61,068 nucleotides of DNA from Prochlorococcus sp. AG-409-D09 (lineage in GTDB: Bacteria; Cyanobacteriota; Cyanobacteriia; PCC-6307; Cyanobiaceae): positions 75,731 to 136,798 of the forward strand of contig QCJQ01000001.1 in the NCBI GenBank assembly GCA_003215935.1, read 5' to 3'. Both the position numbers and the translations under genes were made by a program. This document shows, in pieces, positions 1 to 8,719 of this stretch (within the stretch, counting starts at the first letter, position 1; each line of letters opens with the position of its first letter). The notes below the pieces were generated by a model. It was given only the letters and a program-made list of their open reading frames with translations. It was not told the origin of the DNA and made no database searches.

Positions 1-738
1 GTTTCGAAGGTTTGGCATACTGTAGAAAAACATAAAAAACATACATTTACTTCAATAATTCATGGAAAATATAAACATGAAGAAACCCTTGCTACAAGTT
101 CATTTGCTGGGACATATCTAGTTGTTTATGATTTAGCGGAAGCTAAATATGTTGCTGATTATATTCTTGGAGAAGGTGATAGGGATGATTTCCTAAAAAG
201 ATTTTCTAAAGCCTCATCTAAAGGTTTTGATCCAGATATTGATTTGCAGCGAATTGGAGTGGCAAATCAAACAACAATGCTGAAGAGTGAAACTGAGGAG
301 ATTGGAAGATTATTTGAAAAAACAATGCTTAGTAAGTATGGACCTTCTGAATTAAATGAACATTTTCTGGCTTTTAATACTATTTGTGATGCTACTGAAG
401 AAAGACAAGGTGCAATGTTTTCTTTGGTTGATGAGCCCCTAGATATGATGGTAGTTATAGGTGGATTTAATTCTTCAAATACTCAACATTTACAAGAAAT
501 TGCTATCAGTAGAGGTATCAGGTCATTTCATATAGATACACCTGACCGTATAGGTGAAAAAACTAATTCGATTACTCATATGACTTTAGATGGTGATTTA
601 GTGACTGAAAATAATTTTCTTCCAAAAGGATCTGTCTCTGTTGGGATTACTTCAGGTGCTTCAACTCCTGACAGAGTTGTAGAGCATGTAATTCGCAAGC
701 TTATGAACCTTAGTGAAGCCAATCTAGTAATTGGTTAA
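1..738 (+). CDS. ispH: 4-hydroxy-3-methylbut-2-enyl diphosphate reductase, 5'-truncated by the window edge
   Basis: IspH is the iron-sulfur enzyme that makes IPP and DMAPP in the last step of the MEP isoprenoid pathway, which feeds carotenoid, phytyl and quinone synthesis. The frame is open from base 1 and ends at TAA 736-738, giving about 245 residues; the family is near 400 in cyanobacteria, so roughly the first 150 are missing. Visible signatures are HGKYKHEET near the start, [10 protein letters not shown] with a cluster cysteine, the [11 protein letters not shown] substrate loop and the late [12 protein letters not shown] motif. The only incompleteness is the window boundary; there is no internal break. 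Confidence 0.95.
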   Translation, partial: VSKVWHTVEKHKKHTFTSIIHGKYKHEETLATSSFAGTYLVVYDLAEAKYVADYILGEGDRDDFLKRFSKASSKGFDPDIDLQRIGVANQTTMLKSETEEIGRLFEKTMLSKYGPSELNEHFLAFNTICDATEERQGAMFSLVDEPLDMMVVIGGFNSSNTQHLQEIAISRGIRSFHIDTPDRIGEKTNSITHMTLDGDLVTENNFLPKGSVSVGITSGASTPDRVVEHVIRKLMNLSEANLVIG

Positions 739-792
739 TACATCATTTTAGTCATTCATTCTTTTAAGATAGTTATCTAACTCTTAGAGAAG

Positions 793-1338
793 ATGCCTGA
801 AAAAGTAAATCCCAATTCCAACGGAGTGAAAAACTCTGCTCAAAAAGTTGAGGTTGTTGTGCAAAGTCCTTCAGCAGATGGAGAAGTGAATATTATGGGC
901 GAGTTGTCCATACTTGTTCTCCGAGTTATTTTTAGCTTGATGATGGTTCATCATGGTCTGGAGAAATTTAATGATCCACAAGGGTTTGCAGAATTTGTTG
1001 TTGGAAAATATTTTCCTTTTTTACCTGGTGATCCAGTGATTTGGACTTATGCAGCTGCAGTAACTCAAATTATTTGTCCTATAGGATTGGCTACTGGTAT
1101 TTTGGCAAGAATTTCAGCATTGGGAATTCTAAATACAATGATATTTGCTTTATATTTTCACTTTATTGATACTGGACTTGAAGGATTTCCATTTGCAGTT
1201 GTGGAAAACCATAATTATATATTCGAGCTTTCTGCCATATATGCAGCCATATCATTTTATTTTGTATGTGCAGGACCAGGAAGGTTATCTGCTTTTAGAA
1301 AAACAAATAAAATAACTTATTACCCTAAATCTAATTAA
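793..1338 (+). CDS. DoxX family membrane protein
   Basis: A 181-residue protein with a hydrophilic, low-complexity N-terminal stretch of about 35 residues. It is followed by four hydrophobic segments (about residues 38-56, 83-103, 108-126 and 138-160). The pattern LRVIFSLMMVHHGLEKF followed by a PxGLATGILARISALG-type helix is typical of the DoxX/DoxD-like family. DoxX-like proteins are associated with quinone-linked redox or oxidative-stress membrane complexes, but the role in cyanobacteria is not established, so no substrate is assigned. It lies 54 bp after ispH on the same strand and converges on purH. Confidence 0.75.
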   Translation: MPEKVNPNSNGVKNSAQKVEVVVQSPSADGEVNIMGELSILVLRVIFSLMMVHHGLEKFNDPQGFAEFVVGKYFPFLPGDPVIWTYAAAVTQIICPIGLATGILARISALGILNTMIFALYFHFIDTGLEGFPFAVVENHNYIFELSAIYAAISFYFVCAGPGRLSAFRKTNKITYYPKSN

Positions 1339-1372
1339 ATAGAAAAATAATTTAAGATTAAAATTTAGAAAT

Positions 1373-2929
1373 TTAATGTAAGAAGTGTCTCATTCCTGTT
1401 AATACCATTTTGATACCAAGTTCATCGCAAGCTTCTATAGACTGCTTGTCTTTGATGCTTCCTCCAGGTTGAATAATTGCAGAGATTCCATACTTTGCAG
1501 CCAAGCGAACTGTATCATCAAAGGGGAAAAATCCATCACTTGCTAACACGGCTCCTTTAGATTTTGAACCGGCAGCTTCTAGTGCTAATTTCGCCGCACC
1601 AACTCTATTCATTTGCCCTGCTCCTATACCTAGACTTTGGCCATTAGATGCAATGGCAATTGCATTAGATCTGATATGTCTAACAACTTTCCAAGCAAAC
1701 TTAAGATCTTCAGATTCATTAGGATTTGGTGAGATTCGTGTGACTGTCTTCCATTCTTTTTCATTTATTCTTTTATCATCTTGATCTTGAATTAAAAGTC
1801 CACCAATTATGCTCCTTATATGTTTTCTTTCTGTATTATTAATTGCTAGTGAATTAAGTTCTAATAATCTGAGATTTTTCTTCTGAGAAAGTATTTCTCT
1901 TGCTTTGTTTTCAAAAGAGGGAGCAACAACACATTCTAAAAAAAGATTGTTTAATTCGACTGCCGTTGCTAAATCCACTGGAGCATTAAGAGCAACTATT
2001 CCTCCAAATGCGCTTATTCGATCTGCATCAAGGGCTCTTTTTAATGCTATTGCTAATGATTCACCAACTGCAACTCCACATGGATTTGTATGTTTAATAA
2101 CTACGGCAGCTTTTTCTAGATAATTAGTTTCTTTAGGGTTTTCATAGCCAAATTCTCTAACTGTTTGAAAAGCTGCTTCTAGATCTAGGAGGTTATTAGT
2201 ACTAAGTTCTTTTCCTTGAAGTTGTTTAACGTTTCCCCAGCCTACTTTTGGGGTGCTATACCAAATTGCTTTTTGATGAGGGTTTTCTCCATATCTAAGT
2301 TTTTGTTGAATAGGATAATCAGATATCCAAGGTGATTCTTCTGATTTAAGCTTTTGAGATAACCATTTACTAATTGCTATGTCATATGATGCAGTATGTT
2401 CAAATGCTTCTAAAGCTAATTGTTGCTTAAATTCTTGAGAAATTTGACCTTTACTTAAAGCGTTTAAAAATAATTTGTATTGATTAGGATTGGTCAAAAT
2501 AGATACTGATTGGTGGTTTTTTGCTGCAGCCCTAATCATTGCTGGTCCTCCTATATCGATGTTTTCGATAGCTTCATCCCATATGACATTTGGATTTGAT
2601 ACGGTTTCTTTAAATGGGTACAAGTTGACTATTACTAGATCAAATACATCAATATTGAGTTCTTTTAAGTCTTTTTGATGATTTAGATCGTCCTTTTTGG
2701 CGAGTATTCCTCCATGTATTAATGGGTGAAGAGTTTTGACTCTTCCTCCAAGTATCTCAGGAAAACCAGTTTTCTGAGATACTTTTTGTACAGGGATGTT
2801 TTCTGATTGAAGGAGTTGTGCTGTTCCCCCACTTGAAATAATTTCAAAGCCATGATCTTTCGTTAAGGATTTCACTAAAGGCAATATTCCTTGTTTGTTT
2901 GAGACACTTATCAATGCTCTTGGCGACAT
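1373..2929 (-). CDS. purH: Bifunctional AICAR transformylase / IMP cyclohydrolase
   Basis: PurH carries out the last two steps of de novo purine synthesis: formylation of AICAR with 10-formyl-THF, and ring closure to IMP. The 518 residues match the usual family length. The N-terminal MGS-like cyclohydrolase domain shows [10 protein letters not shown] and [17 protein letters not shown]. The transformylase domain shows LRYGENPHQ, the catalytic [30 protein letters not shown] and SDGFFPFDD, and ends in MRHFLH. It is single and complete, convergent with the DoxX gene and divergent from the esterase, with about 60 bp of upstream spacer. Confidence 0.97.
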   Translation of the reverse strand: MSPRALISVSNKQGILPLVKSLTKDHGFEIISSGGTAQLLQSENIPVQKVSQKTGFPEILGGRVKTLHPLIHGGILAKKDDLNHQKDLKELNIDVFDLVIVNLYPFKETVSNPNVIWDEAIENIDIGGPAMIRAAAKNHQSVSILTNPNQYKLFLNALSKGQISQEFKQQLALEAFEHTASYDIAISKWLSQKLKSEESPWISDYPIQQKLRYGENPHQKAIWYSTPKVGWGNVKQLQGKELSTNNLLDLEAAFQTVREFGYENPKETNYLEKAAVVIKHTNPCGVAVGESLAIALKRALDADRISAFGGIVALNAPVDLATAVELNNLFLECVVAPSFENKAREILSQKKNLRLLELNSLAINNTERKHIRSIIGGLLIQDQDDKRINEKEWKTVTRISPNPNESEDLKFAWKVVRHIRSNAIAIASNGQSLGIGAGQMNRVGAAKLALEAAGSKSKGAVLASDGFFPFDDTVRLAAKYGISAIIQPGGSIKDKQSIEACDELGIKMVLTGMRHFLH

Positions 2930-2991
2930 GACTTAAGAGTTTTAAATGGATTCAATGTTCAACTTACGTAGCACAGAAGTAAATTGTTGGA

Positions 2992-3588
2992 ATGAATAAT
3001 GAAATTATTTCTATTTTTTCTGAAGGGGCCACTAAAAGGTTGGTTTTTCTTCATGGATGGGGAGCGGATGCTGGCGATTTATTGCCTCTTGGTAAAGCTT
3101 TAAATGCAACTGCAAATGAGAATTTTGAATTACTTTTTTTGCAAGCTCCTTATCAACATCCGCAAGGACTAGGTCGGCAATGGTTTTCTCTTTATCCTCA
3201 CGATTGGGAATCTATGCCCAAAGAGATAGAAGTTTTAAAAAAACGATTAAATTTATTAGAAACGAAAGAAATTGGACTCCAGAAAACTGTATTAGTTGGT
3301 TTTTCTCAAGGAGCAGCTATGGCATTAATTAGTGGTTGTCATTTGCCAGTTGCTGGAATTATTTCTTGCAGTGGATTTACTTATCCAGGTTGGATTCCTC
3401 CATTAAATAGGCCACCGGTCCTTTTGACTCATGGAAAAAACGATAATGTTGTTCCACCTCAATCTGCAGAAAACATTTTTGAGGTTTTAAATAAAAACAA
3501 TGTAGAACTAGAATTTTTCAATGGTGGACATGAAATCCCTCAATGCCTATTACCTAAATTTTTATTAGCTATTAATAATTGGATGTAG
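2992..3588 (+). CDS. Alpha/beta hydrolase, phospholipase/carboxylesterase family
   Basis: A 198-residue serine hydrolase. The HGWGADAGD oxyanion-hole region is followed by the nucleophile elbow GFSQGAAMA, an acid in THGKNDNVVPP and the catalytic histidine in NGGHEIP, completing a Ser-Asp-His triad. Length and order fit the small carboxylesterase/lysophospholipase group (pfam Abhydrolase_2). It is probably cytosolic, as there is no signal peptide. The natural substrate cannot be told from sequence. It is divergent from purH and converges on the DUF3155 gene with a 7-bp gap. Confidence 0.85.
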   Translation: MNNEIISIFSEGATKRLVFLHGWGADAGDLLPLGKALNATANENFELLFLQAPYQHPQGLGRQWFSLYPHDWESMPKEIEVLKKRLNLLETKEIGLQKTVLVGFSQGAAMALISGCHLPVAGIISCSGFTYPGWIPPLNRPPVLLTHGKNDNVVPPQSAENIFEVLNKNNVELEFFNGGHEIPQCLLPKFLLAINNWM

Positions 3589-3595
3589 ATAAGCT

Positions 3596-3964
3596 TTAAA
3601 CAAATGCATATTCATATTCTTCTATTTCTTCCCAATCATCAGCTGTAAGCTCAAGTCCGGCAAAAATTTTGTCTTCTCCTAAGAAATCAACAATAACTCT
3701 TAATGATGGAAAAAGAAAATGATTTTCTTCTGCATATTGAGCACTAAATAAACCTTTTTCTCCCCAAAAAAATCTGTCAGTAGTGTGTTCATTTCTCCTG
3801 ACATTTAGTATTGCAGGAGCACTAATCCCTTCTTCTGCAATGTATCTTCTTGCTGCAGTAACAGGCTTATGCTGTCCTGTTAAGAGGTGAAAAATAGGTA
3901 CATGAGCCATGACTCTTTGACCGGCAAGTCTTCTGCGGCTAATTCTTTTGCGCTTCTTAGACAT
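3596..3964 (-). CDS. DUF3155 family cyanobacterial protein
   Basis: A 122-residue protein with a very basic N-terminus (MSKKRKRISRRRLAGQRV), a central region containing KPVTAARRYIAEEGI, and an acidic C-terminus. This profile matches the cyanobacteria-specific DUF3155 family, whose function is unknown. The basic head suggests nucleic-acid contact, but that is inference only. The upstream 250 bases hold several perfect hairpins (see the RNA candidate at 3985-4240) that could be its 5' leader. Confidence 0.75.
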   Translation of the reverse strand: MSKKRKRISRRRLAGQRVMAHVPIFHLLTGQHKPVTAARRYIAEEGISAPAILNVRRNEHTTDRFFWGEKGLFSAQYAEENHFLFPSLRVIVDFLGEDKIFAGLELTADDWEEIEEYEYAFV

Positions 3965-3984
3965 GAAAAAACTAAAATTAGTGT

Positions 3985-4240
3985 TTGAGTAATTGAAGAT
4001 GCTTAGGTGCGCCTAAGAAATCCTCCTCGAGCATTAACTCGAGAGTAAATGCCAAAGTGTTAGGCGATAGAACCTGAAATTGTCGCGAAACACTGCGACT
4101 TAAATAGTGATCAAATCAACCCAGCTTGACGCATGCAGAGAACCCCGTAACCTCTGAAATAGTCCTGTTAGCACTCATGTGCAATTGAGCCGAATTAATC
4201 TTGAGCAACTTCCTTGGAAGTCTCATCACCTATTTCTACT
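3985..4240. ncRNA. Candidate structured RNA or long structured leader, unidentified
   Basis: This gene-free 358-bp interval is much more GC-rich and structured than other spacers here. It contains perfect inverted repeats in series: CTTAGG-tgcg-CCTAAG (about 4001-4016), CTCGAG-cattaa-CTCGAG (about 4027-4044), GTCGC-gaaacact-GCGAC (about 4082-4099), CAGAG...CTCTG (about 4136-4156), GCAC-tcat-GTGC (about 4171-4182) and ACTTCC-tt-GGAAGT (about 4207-4220). I see no RNase P, SRP or tmRNA signatures in either strand. 6S RNA cannot be excluded by eye. The strand is undetermined; one extra G-U pair in the CAGAG hairpin slightly favours minus, which would make it a leader of the DUF3155 gene. Confidence 0.5.
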
Positions 4241-4322
4241 AATATATATCTTAATACTTTTTTTCAAATTTACAACATTTTTATTCCTTCATCTTTAATC
4301 TTTTCTCCCAGAATTTTTCTCA

Positions 4323-5459
4323 ATGCATCTGACTGACAGGTTTTTGAATTTAGTACAGCAGCAATTGATTAGCTATGAAGATGATCAAAATATTGATCAT
4401 CTGGTTGTTTATGTAGCTAGATCAAATGACGGAAATTCTCCAAGATTGGAAGTTGTAGGAGAATGGCCAGCTTCAAAAAAAGTTTTACAACCAGTTGAGT
4501 CTGACCCTGAATTAAGAGCTCCTTCCTCTAATAGAAGATGGTACCCATTACAAGAAGGGTCGATTTTATTAGGTGTTCTTAGAGCTGAAAGAGTCCCTTC
4601 GACTGAGAATTGGCCAGAGTATTTAGATAAGCGACTTCAATCAACTGCTATTGCTCTTGGGCATTGTTTGGGTTTGGAATTTGATCGCAATAGACTTAAC
4701 AATGAACTTGCAGGACTTAAGGACCAGATAGGTGCAATGGTCCATCAGTTGCGAAATCCTTTAGCAGCTTTACGAACTTACGCACAACTCTTGATAAGAA
4801 AAATTGGTACAGATAGTGATCATATAAATTTAATTCAAGGCCTTTTAAGTGAACAGGATCAATTAAATAAATATCTTTTATCTTTGGAGCAATTAAGTAA
4901 TATGAAGCTTCCTAGTATTTCTGAAGGCTCAACAAGGTTGCTATTGCCACCATTGGTTTCAAAAGAGTCTTCTATTGATGTGAAGAGTTTGATTGAACCA
5001 TTAATAGAAAGGGCTTCTGCAAAAGCTAATTTACAAAATCGATTATGGAAAGGACCTTCATCTTGGCCTGATTGGACTGAAAAGGTTCGATCTATTCATC
5101 AAGGTCTTATTGGTGAAATAGTCGCTAATCTTTTGGAAAATGCTTTTAGATATAGCCCTCCTTCTGCGTCTATAGGTCTTGAGATTAGTAATAATGGTAT
5201 TTGTGTTTGGGATAGCGGTATGCCAATTAATGATAAGGAGAGAGAACGAATTTTTCAAAAAGGTTTTAGAGGTACAAGTAGTTCAGAATTGCCAGGAAGT
5301 GGATTAGGACTTGCGCTGGCGAGGCAATTATCTCAACAGTTAGGAGGAGATTTGGTCTTAATTAGTACTCCTTTTTCTTTTAATTCACTTCTACCAAAGG
5401 TAGGAAATGCTTTTGTGTTAACTCTACCTATGCAAATAATGTCAGAAGAAGAAATGTAG
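4323..5459 (+). CDS. Two-component sensor histidine kinase with N-terminal GAF-like region
   Basis: A 378-residue soluble sensor kinase with no transmembrane segment. Residues 1-125 look GAF-like. The HisKA helix follows with H-box MVHQLRNPLAALRTYAQLL (about residues 138-157). The HATPase_c domain shows the N box NLLENAFRYSP, the G1 motif VWDSG and the G2 motif GSGLGLALARQL. The soluble GAF-HisKA-HATPase plan resembles the cyanobacterial Hik2 / chloroplast sensor kinase group, but I cannot confirm that orthology by reading. No response regulator is adjacent. Its 3' end overlaps the convergent cobS by 32 bp. Confidence 0.85.
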   Translation: MHLTDRFLNLVQQQLISYEDDQNIDHLVVYVARSNDGNSPRLEVVGEWPASKKVLQPVESDPELRAPSSNRRWYPLQEGSILLGVLRAERVPSTENWPEYLDKRLQSTAIALGHCLGLEFDRNRLNNELAGLKDQIGAMVHQLRNPLAALRTYAQLLIRKIGTDSDHINLIQGLLSEQDQLNKYLLSLEQLSNMKLPSISEGSTRLLLPPLVSKESSIDVKSLIEPLIERASAKANLQNRLWKGPSSWPDWTEKVRSIHQGLIGEIVANLLENAFRYSPPSASIGLEISNNGICVWDSGMPINDKERERIFQKGFRGTSSSELPGSGLGLALARQLSQQLGGDLVLISTPFSFNSLLPKVGNAFVLTLPMQIMSEEEM

Positions 5460-6207
5460 AAGTTTCTACTAAAACAACTGAAGCTCCGTAGGAGTCTCCA
5501 TTGTGACCTTTAATTTTTCTTGCTAGATAAAATGGAATTATCAATGATGGAATAGTTCCAATAGATAGGAAATATAGAGCTAAAAGAGCTTTTTCTTTTT
5601 GTAATGGTGAGAAAATTATATAAAGAATCGACATGAAAATTATGACTAATGAAGGTATAAATTCCTTTAAATTACCTTGCCAATATTTTTGGTGAAATGA
5701 TTGTGATTTCTGTTTGTCAAGATATTTGAAATTTCCTATAGCAAAGAGAGCAGAACATCTTCCCCAAAAGCAGGCTATAGGAAAAGAATAAGGTGCTAAT
5801 TCACCTAATTCTATTAAAGAAGCTAATTGAAGAAGCATTACCAAAGAGAAGGATTGAACACCTGCTGCACCAACTCTGCTGTCTCTCATGGCCTCTAAGC
5901 ATTTTTGAGGCCCTGCAGCTATTCCATCTGCTGTGTCTATTAGTCCATCAATATGAAGGCCTCCAGTTATCCATATCCCTATCCCAACTGTAATTAGCGA
6001 AATTGTTATATTTGACCAGTGAAGTTTTGCTAAAATTAGCCAGATGATTCCTTGGAATATTCCAATAACAATTCCAATTAGTGGTGCAAAACGAGCAATC
6101 CTTTCGAATTGACAGTCAATCCATAGACATTTTGGTAAAATGGTATAAAAGACCCACGCTCCAGATAAATCTTTAATCCATTTTTGCTTATTCAGAATCT
6201 TTAGCAT
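5428..6207 (-). CDS. cobS: Adenosylcobinamide-GDP ribazoletransferase (cobalamin synthase)
   Basis: CobS joins adenosylcobinamide-GDP and alpha-ribazole in the final assembly of the (pseudo)cobalamin nucleotide loop at the inner membrane. The protein has 259 residues with several hydrophobic segments. The family hallmark HIDGLIDTADGIAAG near residue 83 is followed by MRDSRVGAAG, both characteristic of CobS. Length is normal. It is convergent with the histidine kinase (32-bp overlap) and divergent from tgt, apparently monocistronic. I saw no obvious cobalamin riboswitch upstream. Confidence 0.93.
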   Translation of the reverse strand: MLKILNKQKWIKDLSGAWVFYTILPKCLWIDCQFERIARFAPLIGIVIGIFQGIIWLILAKLHWSNITISLITVGIGIWITGGLHIDGLIDTADGIAAGPQKCLEAMRDSRVGAAGVQSFSLVMLLQLASLIELGELAPYSFPIACFWGRCSALFAIGNFKYLDKQKSQSFHQKYWQGNLKEFIPSLVIIFMSILYIIFSPLQKEKALLALYFLSIGTIPSLIIPFYLARKIKGHNGDSYGASVVLVETSTFLLLTLFA

Positions 6208-6279
6208 TTAGCTTTAAATTATAGAAGTTAAATTAGATTCAAAATTAATTTATTGCTCTTTTAAAAGGACTTTTAATAA

Positions 6280-7407
6280 GTGAACTCAGTGTTTAGGTTT
6301 CATATTGAAAATAATTGTTCTCAAACTTTTGCAAGAGTTGCTGTCCTAGACACTCCACATGGAAAAGTAAAAACGCCAAGGTTTATGCCTGTGGGAACTT
6401 TAGGAACTGTTAAAGGTATCACCTCTGAACAGTTGAAAAGTACCTCTGCGCAAATGATTCTTGCTAATACTTTTCATCTTCATTTACAGCCTGGAGAAGA
6501 TGTAGTCCGTATGGCTGGTGGTATTCATAAATTTATGAATTGGAAGGAGCCGATACTTACTGATTCTGGAGGGTTTCAAGTATTTAGCTTGGCAAAACTT
6601 AACAGCATTGATCACAAAGGAGTTTCTTTTCAAAGCCCAAGAGATGGACAACTTATAGAGCTTACTCCAGAAAAATCTATTCAAATTCAAATGGCTTTGG
6701 GTGCTGATGTAGCAATGGCTTTTGATCAATGTCCTCCTTTCCCAGCATCAGAAAATGATGTTAATGATGCATGCAATAGAACACATGATTGGTTAAAGCG
6801 ATGTGTATCCGCTCATTACAAAAAAGATCAAGCACTATTTGGAATAGTACAAGGTGGTTGTTTTGAACATTTACGTAAAAAAAGTGCTCAAGTTGTTTCA
6901 GAATTCGATTTACCTGGTTTCGCAATAGGCGGAGTTAGCGTTGGAGAGCCAATTAACGAAATTCATAAAATTGTTAGGCAAGTTCCCCCTCTGCTGCCCC
7001 AAGATCGACCTAGGTATTTGATGGGGATAGGTACACTTAAAGAAATGTCACTTGCAGTAGCAAATGGTATTGATCTTTTTGATTGTGTTTTGCCAACAAG
7101 GTTAGGCAGACATGGAACCGCTTTAGTCGAAGGAGAGCAATGGAATTTGCGTAATGCTCGATTTAAGAATGACTTTTTACCATTGGATAAAAGCTGCGCT
7201 TGTGAGACCTGTAAAGGCTATAGCAGGGCATATCTTCATCATTTGATTCGTAATAAGGAATTACTTGGTTTAACTTTATTAAGCCTTCATAACATTTCAC
7301 ATTTGATTCGTTTTACTAATGCAATGAGGCTTGCAATAAAGGATGGTTCTTTTTCAGAGGATTTCGCTCCATGGCAGAGTCGTTCTAAAGCACATCACAC
7401 GTGGTAG
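6280..7407 (+). CDS. tgt: tRNA-guanine(34) transglycosylase
   Basis: Tgt exchanges guanine-34 for the queuosine precursor preQ1 in GUN-anticodon tRNAs. The 375-residue protein shows the nucleophile and substrate loop [26 protein letters not shown], the second aspartate region [14 protein letters not shown], and the zinc site [17 protein letters not shown]. Length is normal. The start is GTG at 6280, preceded by an AAAAGGA-like ribosome site; no ATG fits. psbK begins only 21 bp after its stop, so the two are probably cotranscribed, an arrangement common in picocyanobacteria. Confidence 0.96.
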   Translation: MNSVFRFHIENNCSQTFARVAVLDTPHGKVKTPRFMPVGTLGTVKGITSEQLKSTSAQMILANTFHLHLQPGEDVVRMAGGIHKFMNWKEPILTDSGGFQVFSLAKLNSIDHKGVSFQSPRDGQLIELTPEKSIQIQMALGADVAMAFDQCPPFPASENDVNDACNRTHDWLKRCVSAHYKKDQALFGIVQGGCFEHLRKKSAQVVSEFDLPGFAIGGVSVGEPINEIHKIVRQVPPLLPQDRPRYLMGIGTLKEMSLAVANGIDLFDCVLPTRLGRHGTALVEGEQWNLRNARFKNDFLPLDKSCACETCKGYSRAYLHHLIRNKELLGLTLLSLHNISHLIRFTNAMRLAIKDGSFSEDFAPWQSRSKAHHTW

Positions 7408-7428
7408 CGTGCGTGCAATCCAAGTCCA

Positions 7429-7587
7429 ATGATTTCTTTAGGGATGGTACCTGTTTTCTTTAACTTGCTTGCAGAATTGCCTGAGGCTTATCAAGCCTTT
7501 GCTCCAACAGTGGACGTACTTCCACTAATCCCACTATTTTTCTTTCTGCTTGTTTTTGTATGGCAAGCTGCAGTTGGGTTTCGCTAA
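7429..7587 (+). CDS. psbK: Photosystem II reaction centre protein K
   Basis: A short 52-residue precursor. The mature-type sequence [20 protein letters not shown] leads into a single transmembrane helix and ends VWQAAVGFR, which is diagnostic for PsbK. The residues before LPEAY form the short presequence that is removed in PsbK. It starts at ATG 7429 and stops at TAA 7585-7587, 21 bp downstream of tgt, and is followed by a hairpin terminator at 7636-7682. PsbK sits at the periphery of the CP43 side of the PSII core. Confidence 0.95.
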   Translation: MISLGMVPVFFNLLAELPEAYQAFAPTVDVLPLIPLFFFLLVFVWQAAVGFR

Positions 7588-7635
7588 CTGGTTGTGATTA
7601 GTAGGTATTGAGCTATTAATCAAAAGAAAAATAAC

Positions 7636-7682
7636 AAAAATTTAATCCATATCTCTTTGAAAAGGTATGGGTTAAATTTTTT
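7636..7682 (+). terminator. Rho-independent terminator after psbK
   Basis: The stem AATTTAATCCATA pairs with TATGGGTTAAATT across a 14-base loop, with one G-T pair, and the 3' arm runs into a T6 tract. It lies 50 bp after psbK and before the convergent oxidoreductase gene. The A-run on the other side could let it serve both strands. Confidence 0.75.
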
Positions 7683-7704
7683 GGTGAAATTTACTTGAAT
7701 TATA

Positions 7705-8709
7705 TTAAATACCTTGATCTACACAAATTTCTAATTCAGGATTTTCAACTGATTTTTCAATTAGATCTGCTAGATGAAGGGCTCTAGAAGCTTGTGTACC
7801 ACCTACTGCAGGTTTTTCTTTGCCTCTTACACATTGAAGAAAATGTTCTAGTTCGGCATATAAAGGTTCAATTGATGTAGTACTTACTTCTTCTATAAAT
7901 CCATCATTACGATAAAGCAGTTCTCCGTGGTCTGCTGAATACCATTCATGAGCTCTCCTATGAATATGCAAAGTGTGATTTAGAAAATCAGTTTCAATAA
8001 GACTTTGTTTGCAGTGTGCGCTTAAACTTCTTATTTTTCTATGACTCATTTTGCTGGCGGTAAGGCTAGCTATGACACCATTACTGAACCCAAGTGTTGC
8101 ATTTACATAGTCGATAGGCCCTTTGCTGCTACAACCTCCTACTGCTGCGATTCTAATTACATTTGAATTGGCTAATTCTAAAATTAGATCTAGATCATGA
8201 ATCATTAGATCGAGTACAACTGAGACATCATTTGCTCGATCTCCATGAGGGCTATGCCTTCTTGCTTCAAGAACTACAACTTTTTCGTTGGCAACAACTT
8301 TTGTTAATTCTCGAAATGCTGGATTAAATCTTTCGATATGACCAACTTGAAGAATCCTATTGGCTTTATTAGATGCTTTTATTAGATCAGAAGCTTCATC
8401 TTGATTGGCAGCTATTGGCTTTTCAATTAATACATGTGTGTTTGCTTTTAAGCATTCCAATCCAACTTTATGGTGAAGCAACGTTGGGACTGCAATACAG
8501 ACTGCTTCTACCTCTTTTAATAAATCTTTGTAGCTTTCAAACCATTTGCAATTGAATTGTTCAACTGCAAGATTTCCTCTCTGACTGTCAGGATCCGCTA
8601 CCCCAATCAATTCAGCATCTTTTAGGAGGCTTAAGACTCGAGCGTGATGCCAGCCCATATTGCCTATTCCTATTACCCCAACCTTCACTGGGACCATATT
8701 GGGTTCCAT
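7705..8709 (-). CDS. Gfo/Idh/MocA family NAD(P)-dependent oxidoreductase
   Basis: A 334-residue sugar dehydrogenase-like protein. The Rossmann motif GVIGIGNMGWHHARVLS lies at residues 9-25, followed by the family signature EKPIA at about 95-99, GHIERFNPAF and the catalytic-region motif DLMIHDLDLI. The GHxERFNP pattern is common in the branch that oxidises UDP-GlcNAc-type sugars at C3 (GnnA/WbpB-like). That substrate is inference. It follows the CNNM gene by 10 bp and is probably in one transcript with it. See the finding on the dispersed sugar genes. Confidence 0.8.
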   Translation of the reverse strand: MEPNMVPVKVGVIGIGNMGWHHARVLSLLKDAELIGVADPDSQRGNLAVEQFNCKWFESYKDLLKEVEAVCIAVPTLLHHKVGLECLKANTHVLIEKPIAANQDEASDLIKASNKANRILQVGHIERFNPAFRELTKVVANEKVVVLEARRHSPHGDRANDVSVVLDLMIHDLDLILELANSNVIRIAAVGGCSSKGPIDYVNATLGFSNGVIASLTASKMSHRKIRSLSAHCKQSLIETDFLNHTLHIHRRAHEWYSADHGELLYRNDGFIEEVSTTSIEPLYAELEHFLQCVRGKEKPAVGGTQASRALHLADLIEKSVENPELEICVDQGI

Positions 8710-8719
8710 ATAATGTGAA

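Noticed and set aside
3985-4240. Identification of the structured region as tmRNA, RNase P RNA or SRP RNA
   Set aside because: No T-arm-like or alanine-tag coding sequence, no GAGGAAAGTC-type RNase P core and no SRP domain IV motif are visible on either strand.
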